Shown: positions 1 to 8,510, numbered from the stretch's first letter. The stretch: 64,000 nt of DNA from Massilia sp. CFBP 13721 (GCF_014842025.1 NZ_JACYUY010000006.1:124001-188000), one strand, 5' to 3'. Notes: generated by a model not told the origin, from the sequence alone. Translations and numbers: made by a program.

Positions 1-358
1 GGCTTACCGGCGCGGCCTGACCGTGCTGGTGGGCGGCATGTGCGAGACCGATTTCTCGGGCTATCCGGATTGCCGCGACGATACGATGAAGGCGCTGCAA
101 GTGGCCCTGAACCTGGGCATGGCGACGCGCCTGAAAGTCGAAACGCCGCTGATGTGGATCGACAAGAAACAGACCTGGCAACTGGCCGAACAGGCCGGCG
201 GCACGGCGCTGGTCGACCTGGTGCGTTTCGAGACCCACACCTGCTACCTGGGCGAGCGCGGAGAACGCCACGACTGGGGCTATGGCTGCGGCAGCTGCCC
301 GGCCTGCGAACTGCGCGCCCGTGGCTACGCCCAGTTCGCCGCAGAGAAGACCGCTTAA
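1..358 (+). CDS. queC: 7-cyano-7-deazaguanine synthase QueC, C-terminal part (cut by window start)
   Basis: QueC converts 7-carboxy-7-deazaguanine to preQ0 with ATP and ammonia in the cytosolic queuosine/archaeosine precursor pathway. The visible frame (from base 2) carries the family signature [17 protein letters not shown]. Near its end is a zinc-binding cysteine cluster, spread over HTCYLGER and GCGSCPACE, that closes QueC proteins. About 118 residues are visible; the ATP-binding N-terminus lies upstream of the window. The stop codon overlaps the stop of the convergent membrane-protein gene by 4 bases (355-358), so the two genes meet tail to tail without a spacer. Identification is firm from the cysteine pattern. 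Confidence 0.95.
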   Translation, partial: AYRRGLTVLVGGMCETDFSGYPDCRDDTMKALQVALNLGMATRLKVETPLMWIDKKQTWQLAEQAGGTALVDLVRFETHTCYLGERGERHDWGYGCGSCPACELRARGYAQFAAEKTA

Positions 359-732
359 ACGGCTACCTTGTGTACGGTGCGGTTGCGCCGTGCACGGCTG
401 ACCAGGTACCAGACCAGGGCCAGCGGCAACAGCAGCGGCAGCAGGAAGGGCACGATCGTCGCCGTCACGGCCAGGCCGGCAATCGCCAGCGCACCGACGA
501 TGACGACCCCGACGCCGGTCAGCACCACCGCCAGCACCGCGCCCACCACCACCGTCACCAGCAAGCCGATCAGCGTGCCGCCGCCGGCCAGCAGGAGGCC
601 GAACAGGGCGCCGAGCGGACCATCGAATTCCTCGCCGTCGATGTGGAAGCTGGCGTCCCCAAAGCTGAACAGCATGTCCCACAGCAGCAGGGCGCACAGG
701 AATAAAACGAGGTAGGGAACGATCTTTTTCAT
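355..732 (-). CDS. small multi-span membrane protein of unknown function
   Basis: A 125-residue protein starting [11 protein letters not shown], preceded by a good ribosome site (AGAGGAAG about 6 bases before ATG), which is why I prefer this start to longer in-frame ones. It has an N-terminal hydrophobic segment, a short acidic loop (HIDGEEFDG), then two or three long Gly/Val/Leu-rich membrane spans and a basic tail (SRARRNR). The layout suggests an inner-membrane protein with a positive cytoplasmic end. I do not recognise a family. It is convergent with queC, with stops overlapping. An inverted-repeat element lies upstream at 861-1034. Confidence 0.65.
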   Translation of the reverse strand: MKKIVPYLVLFLCALLLWDMLFSFGDASFHIDGEEFDGPLGALFGLLLAGGGTLIGLLVTVVVGAVLAVVLTGVGVVIVGALAIAGLAVTATIVPFLLPLLLPLALVWYLVSRARRNRTVHKVAV

Positions 733-860
733 GGCAGCTTCCTCTGAAGTGGGATGGGATGGCTTCACTGTAGGTAGGTGAAGCGTGCCGGGCCAGCGCT
801 CTGCGACGGGCGGCGTTTTTGACGGGCCGGAGCGCAGAGGACGCCGACGAACATCGCGCG

Positions 861-1034
861 AGAACCTATCCCAGTGGGGAGGAGGAAGTTGATGGCGACA
901 TGCGCGTAGGCGATGCATGGCAAGTGGGGGCAAGGCGCGAGGAGGCCGCGTGGCGGCGCCACGCAACGACGAGCAACGCAGCACCCGCTTGTCAGGCGCG
1001 TCAGCAACGACTCATCCCCATTGGGATAGGTTCT
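861..1034. repeat. 174-bp intergenic element bounded by 20-bp inverted repeats
   Basis: Bases 861-880 and 1015-1034 are inverted copies of each other with 19 of 20 positions matching (AGAACCTATCCCAGTGGGGA against TCCCCATTGGGATAGGTTCT). Near the middle (about 948-964) is a second near-perfect short palindrome, GCGTGGC-GGC-GCCACGC. The 733-1099 gap holds no convincing gene. The organisation, terminal inverted repeats around a structured centre, resembles a small palindromic intergenic element or MITE. I see only one copy in this window, so its mobility is a guess. Confidence 0.6.
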
Positions 1035-1099
1035 TTAACCTTGCAAAGCGCAGAGCGCCGCCTATACTGACAGCCTGCTCTGTTGTAGGAGGGATCCTC

Positions 1100-1318
1100 A
1101 TGCATATCGTCAGCTCAACGATGAAGGTGCATCGCACTGCGCCGCCAGTCCTGGCGGGGGGAGGACCGAAGGGTCCGCCATCGGCCCCGCCTACCATCCC
1201 GCCCATCATCATCAACCCGTTCAATCGGGAAGCACCGAAACAGCGGATCATCGACCCGTTCCGCACGCCGCCGCCACCGCCAGTGCGCCCGCCAGGGCTG
1301 CCAGGCATGCGCATCTGA
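1100..1318 (+). CDS. short proline-rich peptide, hypothetical
   Basis: A 72-residue reading frame starting MHIVSSTMKVHR directly behind a strong ribosome site (GTAGGAGGG, 5-6 bases before ATG). The composition is unusual: many prolines in runs (PPTIPPIII, PPPPPVRPP) with glycines and few acidic residues, and no signal peptide. No family is recognised. The ribosome site and GC-rich third positions argue that it is translated, but the short length leaves room for doubt. Confidence 0.45.
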   Translation: MHIVSSTMKVHRTAPPVLAGGGPKGPPSAPPTIPPIIINPFNREAPKQRIIDPFRTPPPPPVRPPGLPGMRI

Positions 1319-1439
1319 AGCCGGCGGCGCAATCGTGCAAAACAATGCCCGGTTTTATTCGTTTGCTATCGCATCGTCCCTGCTATTTCCTCTATGATCT
1401 TGTCTTTGGGCGAAAGCCTGGCAGAGGAACTAGAGAGCG

Positions 1440-1946
1440 ATGAACGACGACGTAAACGACCTGGAATCGGGCGACGAAGATGGCCCGGTGCAGGAACCGC
1501 GCCTGTGGCAAGGCAATGGCTGGACCGCACGCGTGATCAAGAACGATGACGACGAAGGCTGGGCCGTCGCCATGTACAAGGATGGCGAACCGGAACCGGC
1601 GCTGGTCGGTCCGTGGACGATGGGCCGCGACAAGAAGAATCCCAAGCCGCTTGACGTGAACGCCTTCAACACGCTGATCAAGACGGCTTCGGAAGTCATC
1701 CGCCGCCACGAGCAGCACCTGCACGCGATCCTGCATAAAAGCCTGTACGTCTGGACCGAAGGCACCGGCGAACTGAAGGTAACGCTCGACATCAAGCCCG
1801 ACGACGACGACCCCTACGCGATCCTCACCGCGACCGACCAGATGAGCGAGCAGGTGGCGCAAGTGCGTGTATCCGCGAACTTCAAGCTTACGCCAAGTAC
1901 GGCGCAGGCCTGGATCGAGAACGAATTCAAGGCGCCGCGCGGCTGA
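1440..1946 (+). CDS. conserved hypothetical acidic cytosolic protein
   Basis: A 168-residue protein beginning MNDDVNDLESGDEDG with a ribosome site (AGAGGAAC) before it. It has no signal peptide or membrane span. The N-terminus is strongly acidic. The middle (GWAVAMYKDGEPEPALVGPW) and the C-terminal half alternate charged loops and predicted strands, and the end (AQAWIENEFKAPRG) looks helical. I recognise no domain; I believe it belongs to a family confined to Oxalobacteraceae-type genomes, but that is memory, not a search result. It stands alone between a proline-rich peptide gene and a convergent secreted-protein gene. Confidence 0.7.
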   Translation: MNDDVNDLESGDEDGPVQEPRLWQGNGWTARVIKNDDDEGWAVAMYKDGEPEPALVGPWTMGRDKKNPKPLDVNAFNTLIKTASEVIRRHEQHLHAILHKSLYVWTEGTGELKVTLDIKPDDDDPYAILTATDQMSEQVAQVRVSANFKLTPSTAQAWIENEFKAPRG

Positions 1947-1989
1947 GGCGTGTCGCACGTGCACGCGTCATGCGTGCCCTGTCCCGGAA

Positions 1990-2457
1990 CTAGCAGCCCA
2001 GCGCGACGTAACGCGTGCGCAGCACGAACAGGTCACGCTGCACCGCCGGCTTGCCTGCTTTGTCAGCTGCTGCTTCCAGCGCTTCGGTCTGCATTAGCAC
2101 CGGATCGAGATGGCGGCACTCGTTCTGGGCTGCCGAGCTGAGACGAATGCGGCGACTGTAGACTTCAAATTGCGCTGCTTTCATACCGCTGATTGGCCGC
2201 AGTGCTTCCGCGAACTGCTCACGGTGGTGCTCTTGCTGCACGTCACGCCCGATCCTTTCCTTACCGCTGAGCTTGTTCACTCCGCGCGTCGGTACGACAA
2301 CGAGCCGTTCCGCACCCAGGCAAGGCTTGTCCGAGTACGAGACGACGTTATTGTCCGTGCATTTGTACATCGTGCGTGATGGCGGCGGCAACTGTTGCGC
2401 CGCCGCCGGCAGCGCGCACCAGGCCAGCACAAGGGGCGCGAGTACCCGGTAATTCAC
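1990..2457 (-). CDS. secreted DUF4124-like protein
   Basis: A 155-residue exported protein. I chose the GTG start at 2457 because GGAGGGCACGC precedes it at proper spacing and a clean signal peptide follows at once (N-terminus NYRVLAPLVLAWCALPAAAQ); upstream in-frame ATGs lack ribosome sites. The segment MYKCTDNNVVSYSDKPC matches the DUF4124 pattern, a short domain in which a Tyr-Lys-Cys strand and a second Cys can form a disulfide. The C-terminal half is helical and charged. DUF4124 proteins are envelope proteins of unknown role, common in Betaproteobacteria. Confidence 0.7.
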   Translation of the reverse strand: MNYRVLAPLVLAWCALPAAAQQLPPPSRTMYKCTDNNVVSYSDKPCLGAERLVVVPTRGVNKLSGKERIGRDVQQEHHREQFAEALRPISGMKAAQFEVYSRRIRLSSAAQNECRHLDPVLMQTEALEAAADKAGKPAVQRDLFVLRTRYVALGC

Positions 2458-2672
2458 GCGTGCCCTCCATCCGGCCACTTGCGGGTGCGCAATCTTGGGT
2501 GTGGCCGGAGAAAGAAAAGACATGCTGCTTAAATACCCTAGGGAGTCGATCCAGGCGAAATGAAGCACTTAATCTTCATGCTTGAAAGCGATTGTAGTAC
2601 GGGCACGCAACATTAACAACAAGCAATACATTTGGGCGTAACGCAGCGGACAAAGGCTATCCGGCGGATGCG

Positions 2673-3422
2673 TCAGCCTTCGTTGGTATAGCGTTTCTGG
2701 CAGCGCTCGCAAAAGAAACTGCGCCGGTTGGTGCGGCCAAGATGGGCCTTGGTAAACGGGATGTCGCAGCGCGGACAGATCTTCTTGGCGTGCGCCAGCC
2801 AGTGCTGCTTGAGGACGTACTGCCGTTTCCATTCCAAGAAATCGAAACTGTATTGGCGCGCTTCCTCGACCAGCGCGCGCAGCTTTGGCGCGGGCAGGGC
2901 GCCGACCGTCGAGGCGGGATGGACGCGAATGCGGAACAGCACCTCGTTCTTGATGATGTTGCCGACGCCCGAAAAGATGTCCTGGTCCAGCAGGGCGTCG
3001 CAGGCCAGCATGTCGGGACAGGCGCGCAGCTTCTTGCGTGCCTGCGCCGGGTTCCAGGCTTCGCTCATCACGTCGGCGCTCCAGTCGTACTGGCTGTCGA
3101 GGTCGGGATCGATCTCGCGCACCGCGCAGGCATAAAAATTCAATACATCTCCCGTCGCGGTACGCAGGTACAGGCGCGGCGTCTTGCCCTCGCGCTCCTC
3201 GTTGACGCGATAGGTGCCGAACAGCAAAAAATGGATGCGGATCGCCATGTTCGGCAATTCGATAAGGAAGTGCTTGCCCCAGGTGCGCAGCGAGACGATG
3301 CTCTGGCCGAGCAGGCGCGTGGGATCGATGGCGCGTACGTTGCCACCGGCCTCGACGATCTGCTGGCCGACGAAGCGGGCCGTTTCTTCTTTCAAAATGA
3401 AAAGCGATGGTCCTTCGGGCAC
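2673..3422 (-). CDS. Fpg/Nei-family DNA glycosylase / AP lyase
   Basis: A 249-residue base-excision-repair enzyme. It starts PEGPS after the initiator (GTG, with AAGGAGG upstream). After methionine removal Pro becomes the Schiff-base nucleophile, and Glu3 is the conserved catalytic partner. The helix-two-turn-helix segment (DQDIFSGVGNIIKNEVL) and the C-terminal four-cysteine zinc finger (CPRC ... CERCQ, about residues 217-243) are both present. PEGPS rather than PELPE points to the Nei (endonuclease VIII) branch, which removes oxidised pyrimidines, rather than MutM. It is monocistronic and divergent from the DUF3016 gene. Confidence 0.88.
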   Translation of the reverse strand: MPEGPSLFILKEETARFVGQQIVEAGGNVRAIDPTRLLGQSIVSLRTWGKHFLIELPNMAIRIHFLLFGTYRVNEEREGKTPRLYLRTATGDVLNFYACAVREIDPDLDSQYDWSADVMSEAWNPAQARKKLRACPDMLACDALLDQDIFSGVGNIIKNEVLFRIRVHPASTVGALPAPKLRALVEEARQYSFDFLEWKRQYVLKQHWLAHAKKICPRCDIPFTKAHLGRTNRRSFFCERCQKRYTNEG

Positions 3423-3584
3423 GGTCGATCCTCCTTGCCGGCAAGTGTGCGCTTGCCGCCCGAGAACGGCTGTGCGGGGACTAACAATCGGATACAGAAT
3501 TTACTTACCGTAGACGTCGCTGTTTTACAAAGGAGCGTATATTTGAACGGTAAAAATCAGGATAACGAATAGAGAGGAAACATC

Positions 3585-4082
3585 ATGAAGAACGTGATTC
3601 GCACACTGGCCGTCAGCGGCCTGCTGGCATTGGCGGCGGGTAGCGCTTCAGCCGACGTGACCGTCAACTACATCGAACAGGAACGCTTCTCCGACCTGCC
3701 TTTTACCCCATGGGAACGCGAGAGCGTGTTGAAGGAACTGACCGGACATTTCGCCAAACTCGGCGCGAAGCTGCCGCCGGGCCAGAATCTGCGCATCGAC
3801 GTGCGCGACGTCGACCTGGCCGGACGCGAGTATCCGGGCCGCGGCGCGCGTGACCTGCGCATCGTCAAGAATGGTGCCGAGTGGCCGCGCATCGACCTGC
3901 GTTACACGATCGAAAGCAATGGCCAGGTCGTGCGCAGCGGCGACGCGCAGCTGCGCGACATGAGCTTCATGGACCGCAGCAACCGCTCGACCGGCAGCGA
4001 TTTCCTGCGCTTCGAAAAGCGCATGATCGACGACTGGTTCTATTCGGAGATCATGCCGCGCGAGCGCGCCGCCCAGCGCTGA
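3585..4082 (+). CDS. secreted DUF3016 protein
   Basis: A 165-residue protein with a classical Sec signal (MKNVIRTLAVSGLLALAAGSASA) and a body that fits DUF3016, a periplasmic family of unknown function: VTVNYIEQERFSDLPF near the start, RIDVRDVDLAGREYPG in the middle, and the C-terminal RFEKRMIDDWFYSE. A ribosome site (AGAGAGGAAAC) precedes the ATG. The gene is followed by a clear intrinsic terminator at 4104-4130, so it is probably transcribed alone. Confidence 0.82.
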   Translation: MKNVIRTLAVSGLLALAAGSASADVTVNYIEQERFSDLPFTPWERESVLKELTGHFAKLGAKLPPGQNLRIDVRDVDLAGREYPGRGARDLRIVKNGAEWPRIDLRYTIESNGQVVRSGDAQLRDMSFMDRSNRSTGSDFLRFEKRMIDDWFYSEIMPRERAAQR

Positions 4083-4103
4083 TCGCGCGCATCAAGTCCT
4101 TCC

Positions 4104-4130
4104 AATGCCGGCAGCCGCCGGCATTTTTTT
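4104..4130 (+). terminator. intrinsic terminator of the DUF3016 gene
   Basis: A perfect 9-bp stem (AATGCCGGC / GCCGGCATT) with an AGCC loop is followed by seven T residues on the plus strand. Confidence 0.9.
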
Positions 4131-4140
4131 CGGGTTCCGT

Positions 4141-5166
4141 TTATTCCGCATTCCGGCCAGGCGCGCGCTTGCCGATCTCGCGCACCTGGTAGTCCGGCGG
4201 CACGGCGAACAGCGCCGCATCCGGTTCGCCGCGTTTGATGCCTTCCAGGCGGTAGACGTAGTCGCCGCTGCGCGGGTCGCTGTGTTTCGAATACACCGTG
4301 ACCTGCAGCTCCGGCGCATACCAGGTTTCGTCGGCCACCACGATCGGGTTGCGGTTGCCCACTTCGCCTGCCGGGATGTCGTAGCTGCGCAATTTTCCTT
4401 CCGCCTTGACGCCGTCGAACTCGCGCGTACCGAGATCGCGGCTGACCGATTTATGGGACCACTTCACGTCGGCAAAGGCGTTGCTGACCGCGCCGGCGAT
4501 CATGGGACCCATCTGCGGACCCGGACCGATGGCGCCGCGGTCGGCGTCCGGTCCGCGCGGCGCCCGGATCACGCGCACGGTTTCACGCACATTCGTGCGC
4601 TGGCCATCGCGCAGACGGCCATTCTCGCGTTCCACGTCGACCAGCACCCGGTCGCCGCCCTGGCGTTCCAGCGCGGGCAGGCGGCCCTCCTTGCGCATGC
4701 GCTCGATCTGCACGCGCGCAGTTTCGCGTGCAGTGCGGGCGATGCGTTCGACGTCCACGCGCGACGGCAGGCGCCGGGCGCTGCGTTCCTGCGGATTGAG
4801 GATCCAGACCTGGCCTGCCACCGGGTCGTCGATGGTCACGGTACGCAATTCTCCCTTGTCGTTGCGCACCTCATGGCGCGTGCGGCCTGCGCTGTCGCGG
4901 TAGCTGGCCGAGCGCGTGCGCCGCTCGATCTGGTTGCCGTCCGCCAGTTGCTGCAGCCGTTCGGTGACGGCCTGGGCGCTGTAGGGCGCATTTTTCACCG
5001 GCTGGTTGTGGCCGCCGTGGATGATGCGCAAGCCTTCGAGGTCGTGGTGCATGGCGATGCGCGGGGCAGGCGCAGGTTCGGGTGCCGGCGCCGGCGCTTC
5101 CTCGGCCAGGGCGGGAGGCAACAGGCAGGCGAGCAGGGCGGCGAGCAGCAGGCGGTTCGGTTTCAT
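4141..5166 (-). CDS. secreted protein of sigma-factor operon
   Basis: A 341-residue exported protein (signal MKPNRLLLAALLACLLPPALA, then a Pro/Ala/Glu-rich stretch). GAGGACACC precedes the ATG. The body contains a repeated theme of Arg-rich strands and, at the C-terminus, SDPRSGDYVYRLEGIKRG and DAALFAVPPDYQVRE, the kind of ending seen in periplasmic proteins with an outer-membrane-lipoprotein-sorting-like or RseB-like fold; this resemblance is loose. It is the third gene of a sigma/anti-sigma operon, 28 bases after the anti-sigma gene, which suggests an envelope-stress target or co-regulator. Function unknown. Confidence 0.7.
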   Translation of the reverse strand: MKPNRLLLAALLACLLPPALAEEAPAPAPEPAPAPRIAMHHDLEGLRIIHGGHNQPVKNAPYSAQAVTERLQQLADGNQIERRTRSASYRDSAGRTRHEVRNDKGELRTVTIDDPVAGQVWILNPQERSARRLPSRVDVERIARTARETARVQIERMRKEGRLPALERQGGDRVLVDVERENGRLRDGQRTNVRETVRVIRAPRGPDADRGAIGPGPQMGPMIAGAVSNAFADVKWSHKSVSRDLGTREFDGVKAEGKLRSYDIPAGEVGNRNPIVVADETWYAPELQVTVYSKHSDPRSGDYVYRLEGIKRGEPDAALFAVPPDYQVREIGKRAPGRNAE

Positions 5167-5194
5167 GGTGTCCTCGTGGTGGGTGGCGAATCGG

Positions 5195-5713
5195 TCAATC
5201 GATGGAACTCAGGCGTAGCGCAAGCGGTTCGCCGCCTGCGCCGACGAGCATTTCGGCGCGCACGTCGCCGCCGGCGTTTTCTGGCGTCAGCGGCAGGCCG
5301 AACGCGGCCAGCATCGTGCGCGGCACGGCGGTTTCGACCAGGCGCGGCGCCGGTTCCGCTTCGATGCGCTCGAAGGAATCGAGCGCGATGAATGCGGCGC
5401 CATTGTCGATGCGCACCAGCGCACCCGTCTCGGGCAAGCCATCGACCAGGTGCGGCGGCACCAGCAGCAGTCCGAGTACGCCGGCGGTCAGCGCGGCGCA
5501 GACGCCGGCCGCGCTCCACTCGAGGAGGCCGAGGCGCCGGTACCAAGGCCGATGCGAGGGCCGGCGGCGCGCGAACTGGCTGGCAAACGCCTGCATCAGT
5601 TCCTTTTCCACGCAGCGCGGGGCGTCAAGGTGCGTGGTCGCCATACGCAGCTGCGCCAGGCGCTGATCAAGCTCGGGGAGGTCGGGAAGGTCGTCGTGCA
5701 TGGTCGTGTCCAT
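5195..5713 (-). CDS. putative membrane-anchored anti-sigma factor
   Basis: A 172-residue protein whose ATG starts one base after the sigma-factor stop codon, so the pair is translationally coupled. The N-terminal ~55 residues are helical and charged (ELDQRLAQLRMATTHLDAP), as expected of a cytoplasmic sigma-binding segment. One membrane span follows (about residues 60-85, LLEWSAAGVCAALTAGVLG). The remaining ~85 residues would be periplasmic. There is no His-x3-Cys-x2-Cys zinc motif, so it is not a ZAS-type anti-sigma. The assignment rests on gene position and topology rather than on a recognised domain. Confidence 0.7.
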   Translation of the reverse strand: MDTTMHDDLPDLPELDQRLAQLRMATTHLDAPRCVEKELMQAFASQFARRRPSHRPWYRRLGLLEWSAAGVCAALTAGVLGLLLVPPHLVDGLPETGALVRIDNGAAFIALDSFERIEAEPAPRLVETAVPRTMLAAFGLPLTPENAGGDVRAEMLVGAGGEPLALRLSSID

Positions 5714-5714
5714 C

Positions 5715-6290
5715 TCAGTTGGCGTCCAGTGCATGGGTGCGCAAGAACTTGGCCAGTGCGGCGCGCCCACGGGACAGGCGCGAGCGCACGGTGCCGATGT
5801 CGACCGCGCAGATGGTGGCGATCTCGCCATAGGACAGGTCGTGCATTTCATACAGGATGACGGCGTCGCGGTAATGCGGCGCCAGGCGGGCCAGTGCGCG
5901 CCGCACGTCTTCGGCCGCTTCGTCGGCCAGCACGCGGGTCAAGGGGCAGGCGTCGTCGCAGCAAAGCGCGGGCGCGTCGTCGTCGGCTTCCGGCAAGGGC
6001 GACTCGCGCCGGCGCGGCGCCTCGTGTTTCAGGATCAGCAGGCGCACCACGCCGAACAGGAAATTCGGCAGCGAACCGCGCAGGGGATCGAAGGCGAGGC
6101 GCCCGCTTAATAAACCCATGAACGCTTCCTGCACCGTGTCGGCGGCGGTGTCGGGCGAACCGCAGCGTAGCAGGGCGAAGCGGTAGAGCGGGCCCTGGTG
6201 GCGCCGGTAGAGCGCCGCAAAGGCTTGCGCCTCGCCGGCGCGCATGCGGCGCAGTAACTCGTCGTCGGAAGTGGTCGGGGTGATGGTCAT
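5715..6290 (-). CDS. ECF-family RNA polymerase sigma factor
   Basis: A 191-residue sigma-70-family protein. Region 2 spans about residues 20-90 (AFAALYRRHQGPLYRFALLRCG, then DTAADTVQEAFMGLL), and region 4 about 125-180 (LARLAPHYRDAVILYEMHDL, SYGEIATICAVDIGTVRSRLSR), containing the helix-turn-helix that reads the -35 element. Regions 1 and 3 are absent, as in ECF factors. The linker carries cysteines (PALCCDDACPL), unusual and possibly redox- or metal-sensitive. It heads an operon with a putative anti-sigma factor and a secreted protein. No autoregulatory promoter was identified with confidence. Confidence 0.9.
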   Translation of the reverse strand: MTITPTTSDDELLRRMRAGEAQAFAALYRRHQGPLYRFALLRCGSPDTAADTVQEAFMGLLSGRLAFDPLRGSLPNFLFGVVRLLILKHEAPRRRESPLPEADDDAPALCCDDACPLTRVLADEAAEDVRRALARLAPHYRDAVILYEMHDLSYGEIATICAVDIGTVRSRLSRGRAALAKFLRTHALDAN

Positions 6291-6381
6291 GGTCGGCTCT
6301 CAACCATATTCCGCCGGGAGCCCTGGAAAGTTCCAGCTATTTTTTGCAGCCTGTGGATGGCCGGCTGCGCAGTGGACTAAC

Positions 6382-6825
6382 TTAGTCGATCCAGTTCACC
6401 CGGTCGAATTTATTCCGGAACTCGTCGGACATGGCCACGACCTGGCTGGTCTTGTAGTTGTAGAACACGAAGCCGGACTTGGCCATGGCGACCAGGGCCT
6501 TGTCTTTCGGGCGCGTGATGCGGAAGGTGATGTCGCCGCCGTACTTGTTGAAATCCATGACGCCCACTTCGAACAGCAGCTGGTCGCGCGCGTGCGCTTC
6601 GGCGCGGTAAGTCGTGGCCAGGTCGGTGACGATGATGCCGGTGCCGTCGCGCTCGGTTTCGGCGACGCCGAACTCGAACAGGAAACGGGCGCGCGCCTCG
6701 GAGATCATCGAGATCATCGAGTCGTTGCCGAGGTGGTTTGCACCGTTGATGTCGGTCACGCGCACCGTCAGGGGCGTGGAATAGTAGTACTGGTCTTCAG
6801 GGAAGTGGAGGTGTAGGCGTGCCAT
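6382..6825 (-). CDS. hotdog-fold acyl-CoA thioesterase family protein
   Basis: A 147-residue protein of the 4HBT/hotdog superfamily, whose members hydrolyse acyl-CoA thioesters in the cytosol. The family hallmark is the N-terminal strand-helix unit with an Asp and Asn-His pair (VRVTDINGANHLGNDSMISM), followed by the long hotdog helix and antiparallel strands (TTYRAEAHARDQLLFEVGV; DITFRITR). The AAAAGG upstream sits directly against the ATG, an unusually tight ribosome site. Substrate unknown. Confidence 0.82.
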   Translation of the reverse strand: MARLHLHFPEDQYYYSTPLTVRVTDINGANHLGNDSMISMISEARARFLFEFGVAETERDGTGIIVTDLATTYRAEAHARDQLLFEVGVMDFNKYGGDITFRITRPKDKALVAMAKSGFVFYNYKTSQVVAMSDEFRNKFDRVNWID

Positions 6826-6842
6826 CCTTTTATTCTAACCCG

Positions 6843-6880
6843 GACCTCTGGAACCCTGCTGCGCGACGATTCCAGAGGTC
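6843..6880. terminator. hairpin downstream of sugar-dehydrogenase gene
   Basis: A perfect 11-bp inverted repeat (GACCTCTGGAA at 6843-6853, TTCCAGAGGTC at 6870-6880) with a 16-base loop sits between the end of the dehydrogenase gene and the start of the thioesterase gene. No T-run follows, so termination activity is only probable. Confidence 0.5.
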
Positions 6881-6883
6881 GGG

Positions 6884-8350
6884 TCAGCGGACATTGCCCC
6901 GCACCAATTTATGAATGCGTCCCGTGGCGCTGACCACATACAGTTCGCCCGCGCCATCGCGTCCGAACGACAGGATCTGGCCCACGTTGCCCAGGTTCCA
7001 GTCGCGCTGCTCGGTAATGGCCGATTGGCTGGCGACCAGGCTTTTCACGAAGCCGCGGCAGTAATCGGAGTAGAAATAGCGGCCGGCCAGTTCCGGCATG
7101 GCCGTGCCGCGGTACACATAGCCGCCCGTGATCGAGCAGCCATTGACGTTGCTGGCGCCGTGCTCGTATTCGAACACGGGCAAGGTCAGCCCGGTGCGGT
7201 TGCAGGTGGCCGCATCGTAGCAGGCGGTGCCTTCCATGATGTCCCAGCCGTAGTTGAGCCCGCCCTGGCCGGTGCCGGCCAGGTTGACTTCCTCGCGCGC
7301 ACCCTGGCCGACGTCGGCGATATACAGCTGCTCGCCATCGAAGGCAAAGCGCCATGGGTTGCGCAGGCCCAGGGCCCAGATTTCGGGCAGGCCGGCGCCC
7401 GGCCGGATCTCGTAGGGATTGGTCGGCGGAATCGTGTACGGCCGCAGTGGCGTTGCCGTGCGCACGTCGACGCGCAGCAGTTTGCCAAGCAGGGAATTCG
7501 GGTTCTGGGCATTGCCGGCCGGATCGCCGGCGCCGCCGCCATCGCCCGTGCCCGCATACAGCATGCCGTCCGGCCCGAACGTGACCAGGCCGCCGAAATG
7601 GTTGGTGAATTGCGGGTGCGGAATGCGCAGGATGGGCAGGCTCGAGGTTCCGTCAGCCACGTCCGGCGTGGGCGAACGGCCATAACGCTCGACGACGATG
7701 TTCTGCGAGGGGTCCGTGTAATACACGTAGAAATAGCCATTGGTGGCGAAATTCGGATCGAAGGCCATCGACAGCAGGCCGCCCTCGCCGCCGGTGAACA
7801 CGTTCGCGCTGATGTCGAGCCAGGGCTGGGTCAGCGTCACGCCGTTGCGCACGACGCGGATCACGCCGCGCCGCTCGAGCACGAACAGGCGGTCGTCGCC
7901 TGGCGGGGCGGTAACAAAAGTAGGGTTGGTGAAGGTCGGCCCGATATCGGCCAGCGCCAGCGTGAACGTGGAGCTCGCATAGGCAATCGTGGCCGTAATG
8001 GTGGCGCCGGCCGTGACCGTCACGCTCTGGGTGGCCGGCGTCGGGGTGTAGGTGGTGTTCCCTGAGGTAACGGTAGTGGCGGTGACGGTATAGCTGCCGG
8101 GCGCGAGATTGCCGAGTGTTTGCGAGCCGGTCAGGTCTTGCGAAAAATTGTTGGGCCCGGTGACGCGCACACTGGCGTTCACGCCAGCCGGCACGGCGTT
8201 GACCGTGACTTGCAGCGAGCCGGTCGTAACTGCGGGCGGGGCGGGCGGTGCCGGCGTGCCGGGATCGCCGCCACCGCCGCCGCAACCGGCGAGCATCAGG
8301 GGAAGCAGCAGCAGGGAAAGAACGAAACTCCGTACGCGATCGACCAGCAT
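6884..8350 (-). CDS. PQQ-dependent sugar dehydrogenase lipoprotein (GSDH family)
   Basis: A 488-residue lipoprotein; the lipobox LMLAGC puts the lipidated Cys at residue 23, followed by a poly-Gly linker. Residues ~45-125 form an Ig/PEGA-like domain (VTTGSLQVTVNAVPAGV). From about 135 on comes the six-bladed beta-propeller of the glucose/sorbosone dehydrogenase family (FVTAPPGDDRLFVLERRG; GGLLSMAFDPNFATNGYFYV; YAGTGDGGGAGDP; ALGLRNPWRFAFDG; GGYVYRGTAMPELAGRYF). These enzymes oxidise aldoses in the periplasm with PQQ. Start chosen at 8350 because longer starts would place the signal far inside the protein. The Ig-like insert is a common but not universal addition. Confidence 0.85.
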   Translation of the reverse strand: MLVDRVRSFVLSLLLLPLMLAGCGGGGGDPGTPAPPAPPAVTTGSLQVTVNAVPAGVNASVRVTGPNNFSQDLTGSQTLGNLAPGSYTVTATTVTSGNTTYTPTPATQSVTVTAGATITATIAYASSTFTLALADIGPTFTNPTFVTAPPGDDRLFVLERRGVIRVVRNGVTLTQPWLDISANVFTGGEGGLLSMAFDPNFATNGYFYVYYTDPSQNIVVERYGRSPTPDVADGTSSLPILRIPHPQFTNHFGGLVTFGPDGMLYAGTGDGGGAGDPAGNAQNPNSLLGKLLRVDVRTATPLRPYTIPPTNPYEIRPGAGLPEIWALGLRNPWRFAFDGEQLYIADVGQGAREEVNLAGTGQGGLNYGWDIMEGTACYDAATCNRTGLTLPVFEYEHGASNVNGCSITGGYVYRGTAMPELAGRYFYSDYCRGFVKSLVASQSAITEQRDWNLGNVGQILSFGRDGAGELYVVSATGRIHKLVRGNVR

Positions 8351-8510
8351 GGTGGGCCCCCACAGGAAACGGAACGTCTGTACAGCAGACTGTGTAGCGG
8401 ATTCTGCCAGTCTTGTTGAACGGGCCGCGCACGCTTGCGCGCGGGTGCCGGACTCCTGCCTGTTCCCGGTAAGCCAAGCCCAGGCTTCATGTCGAGAAGA
8501 TGCACAGACC

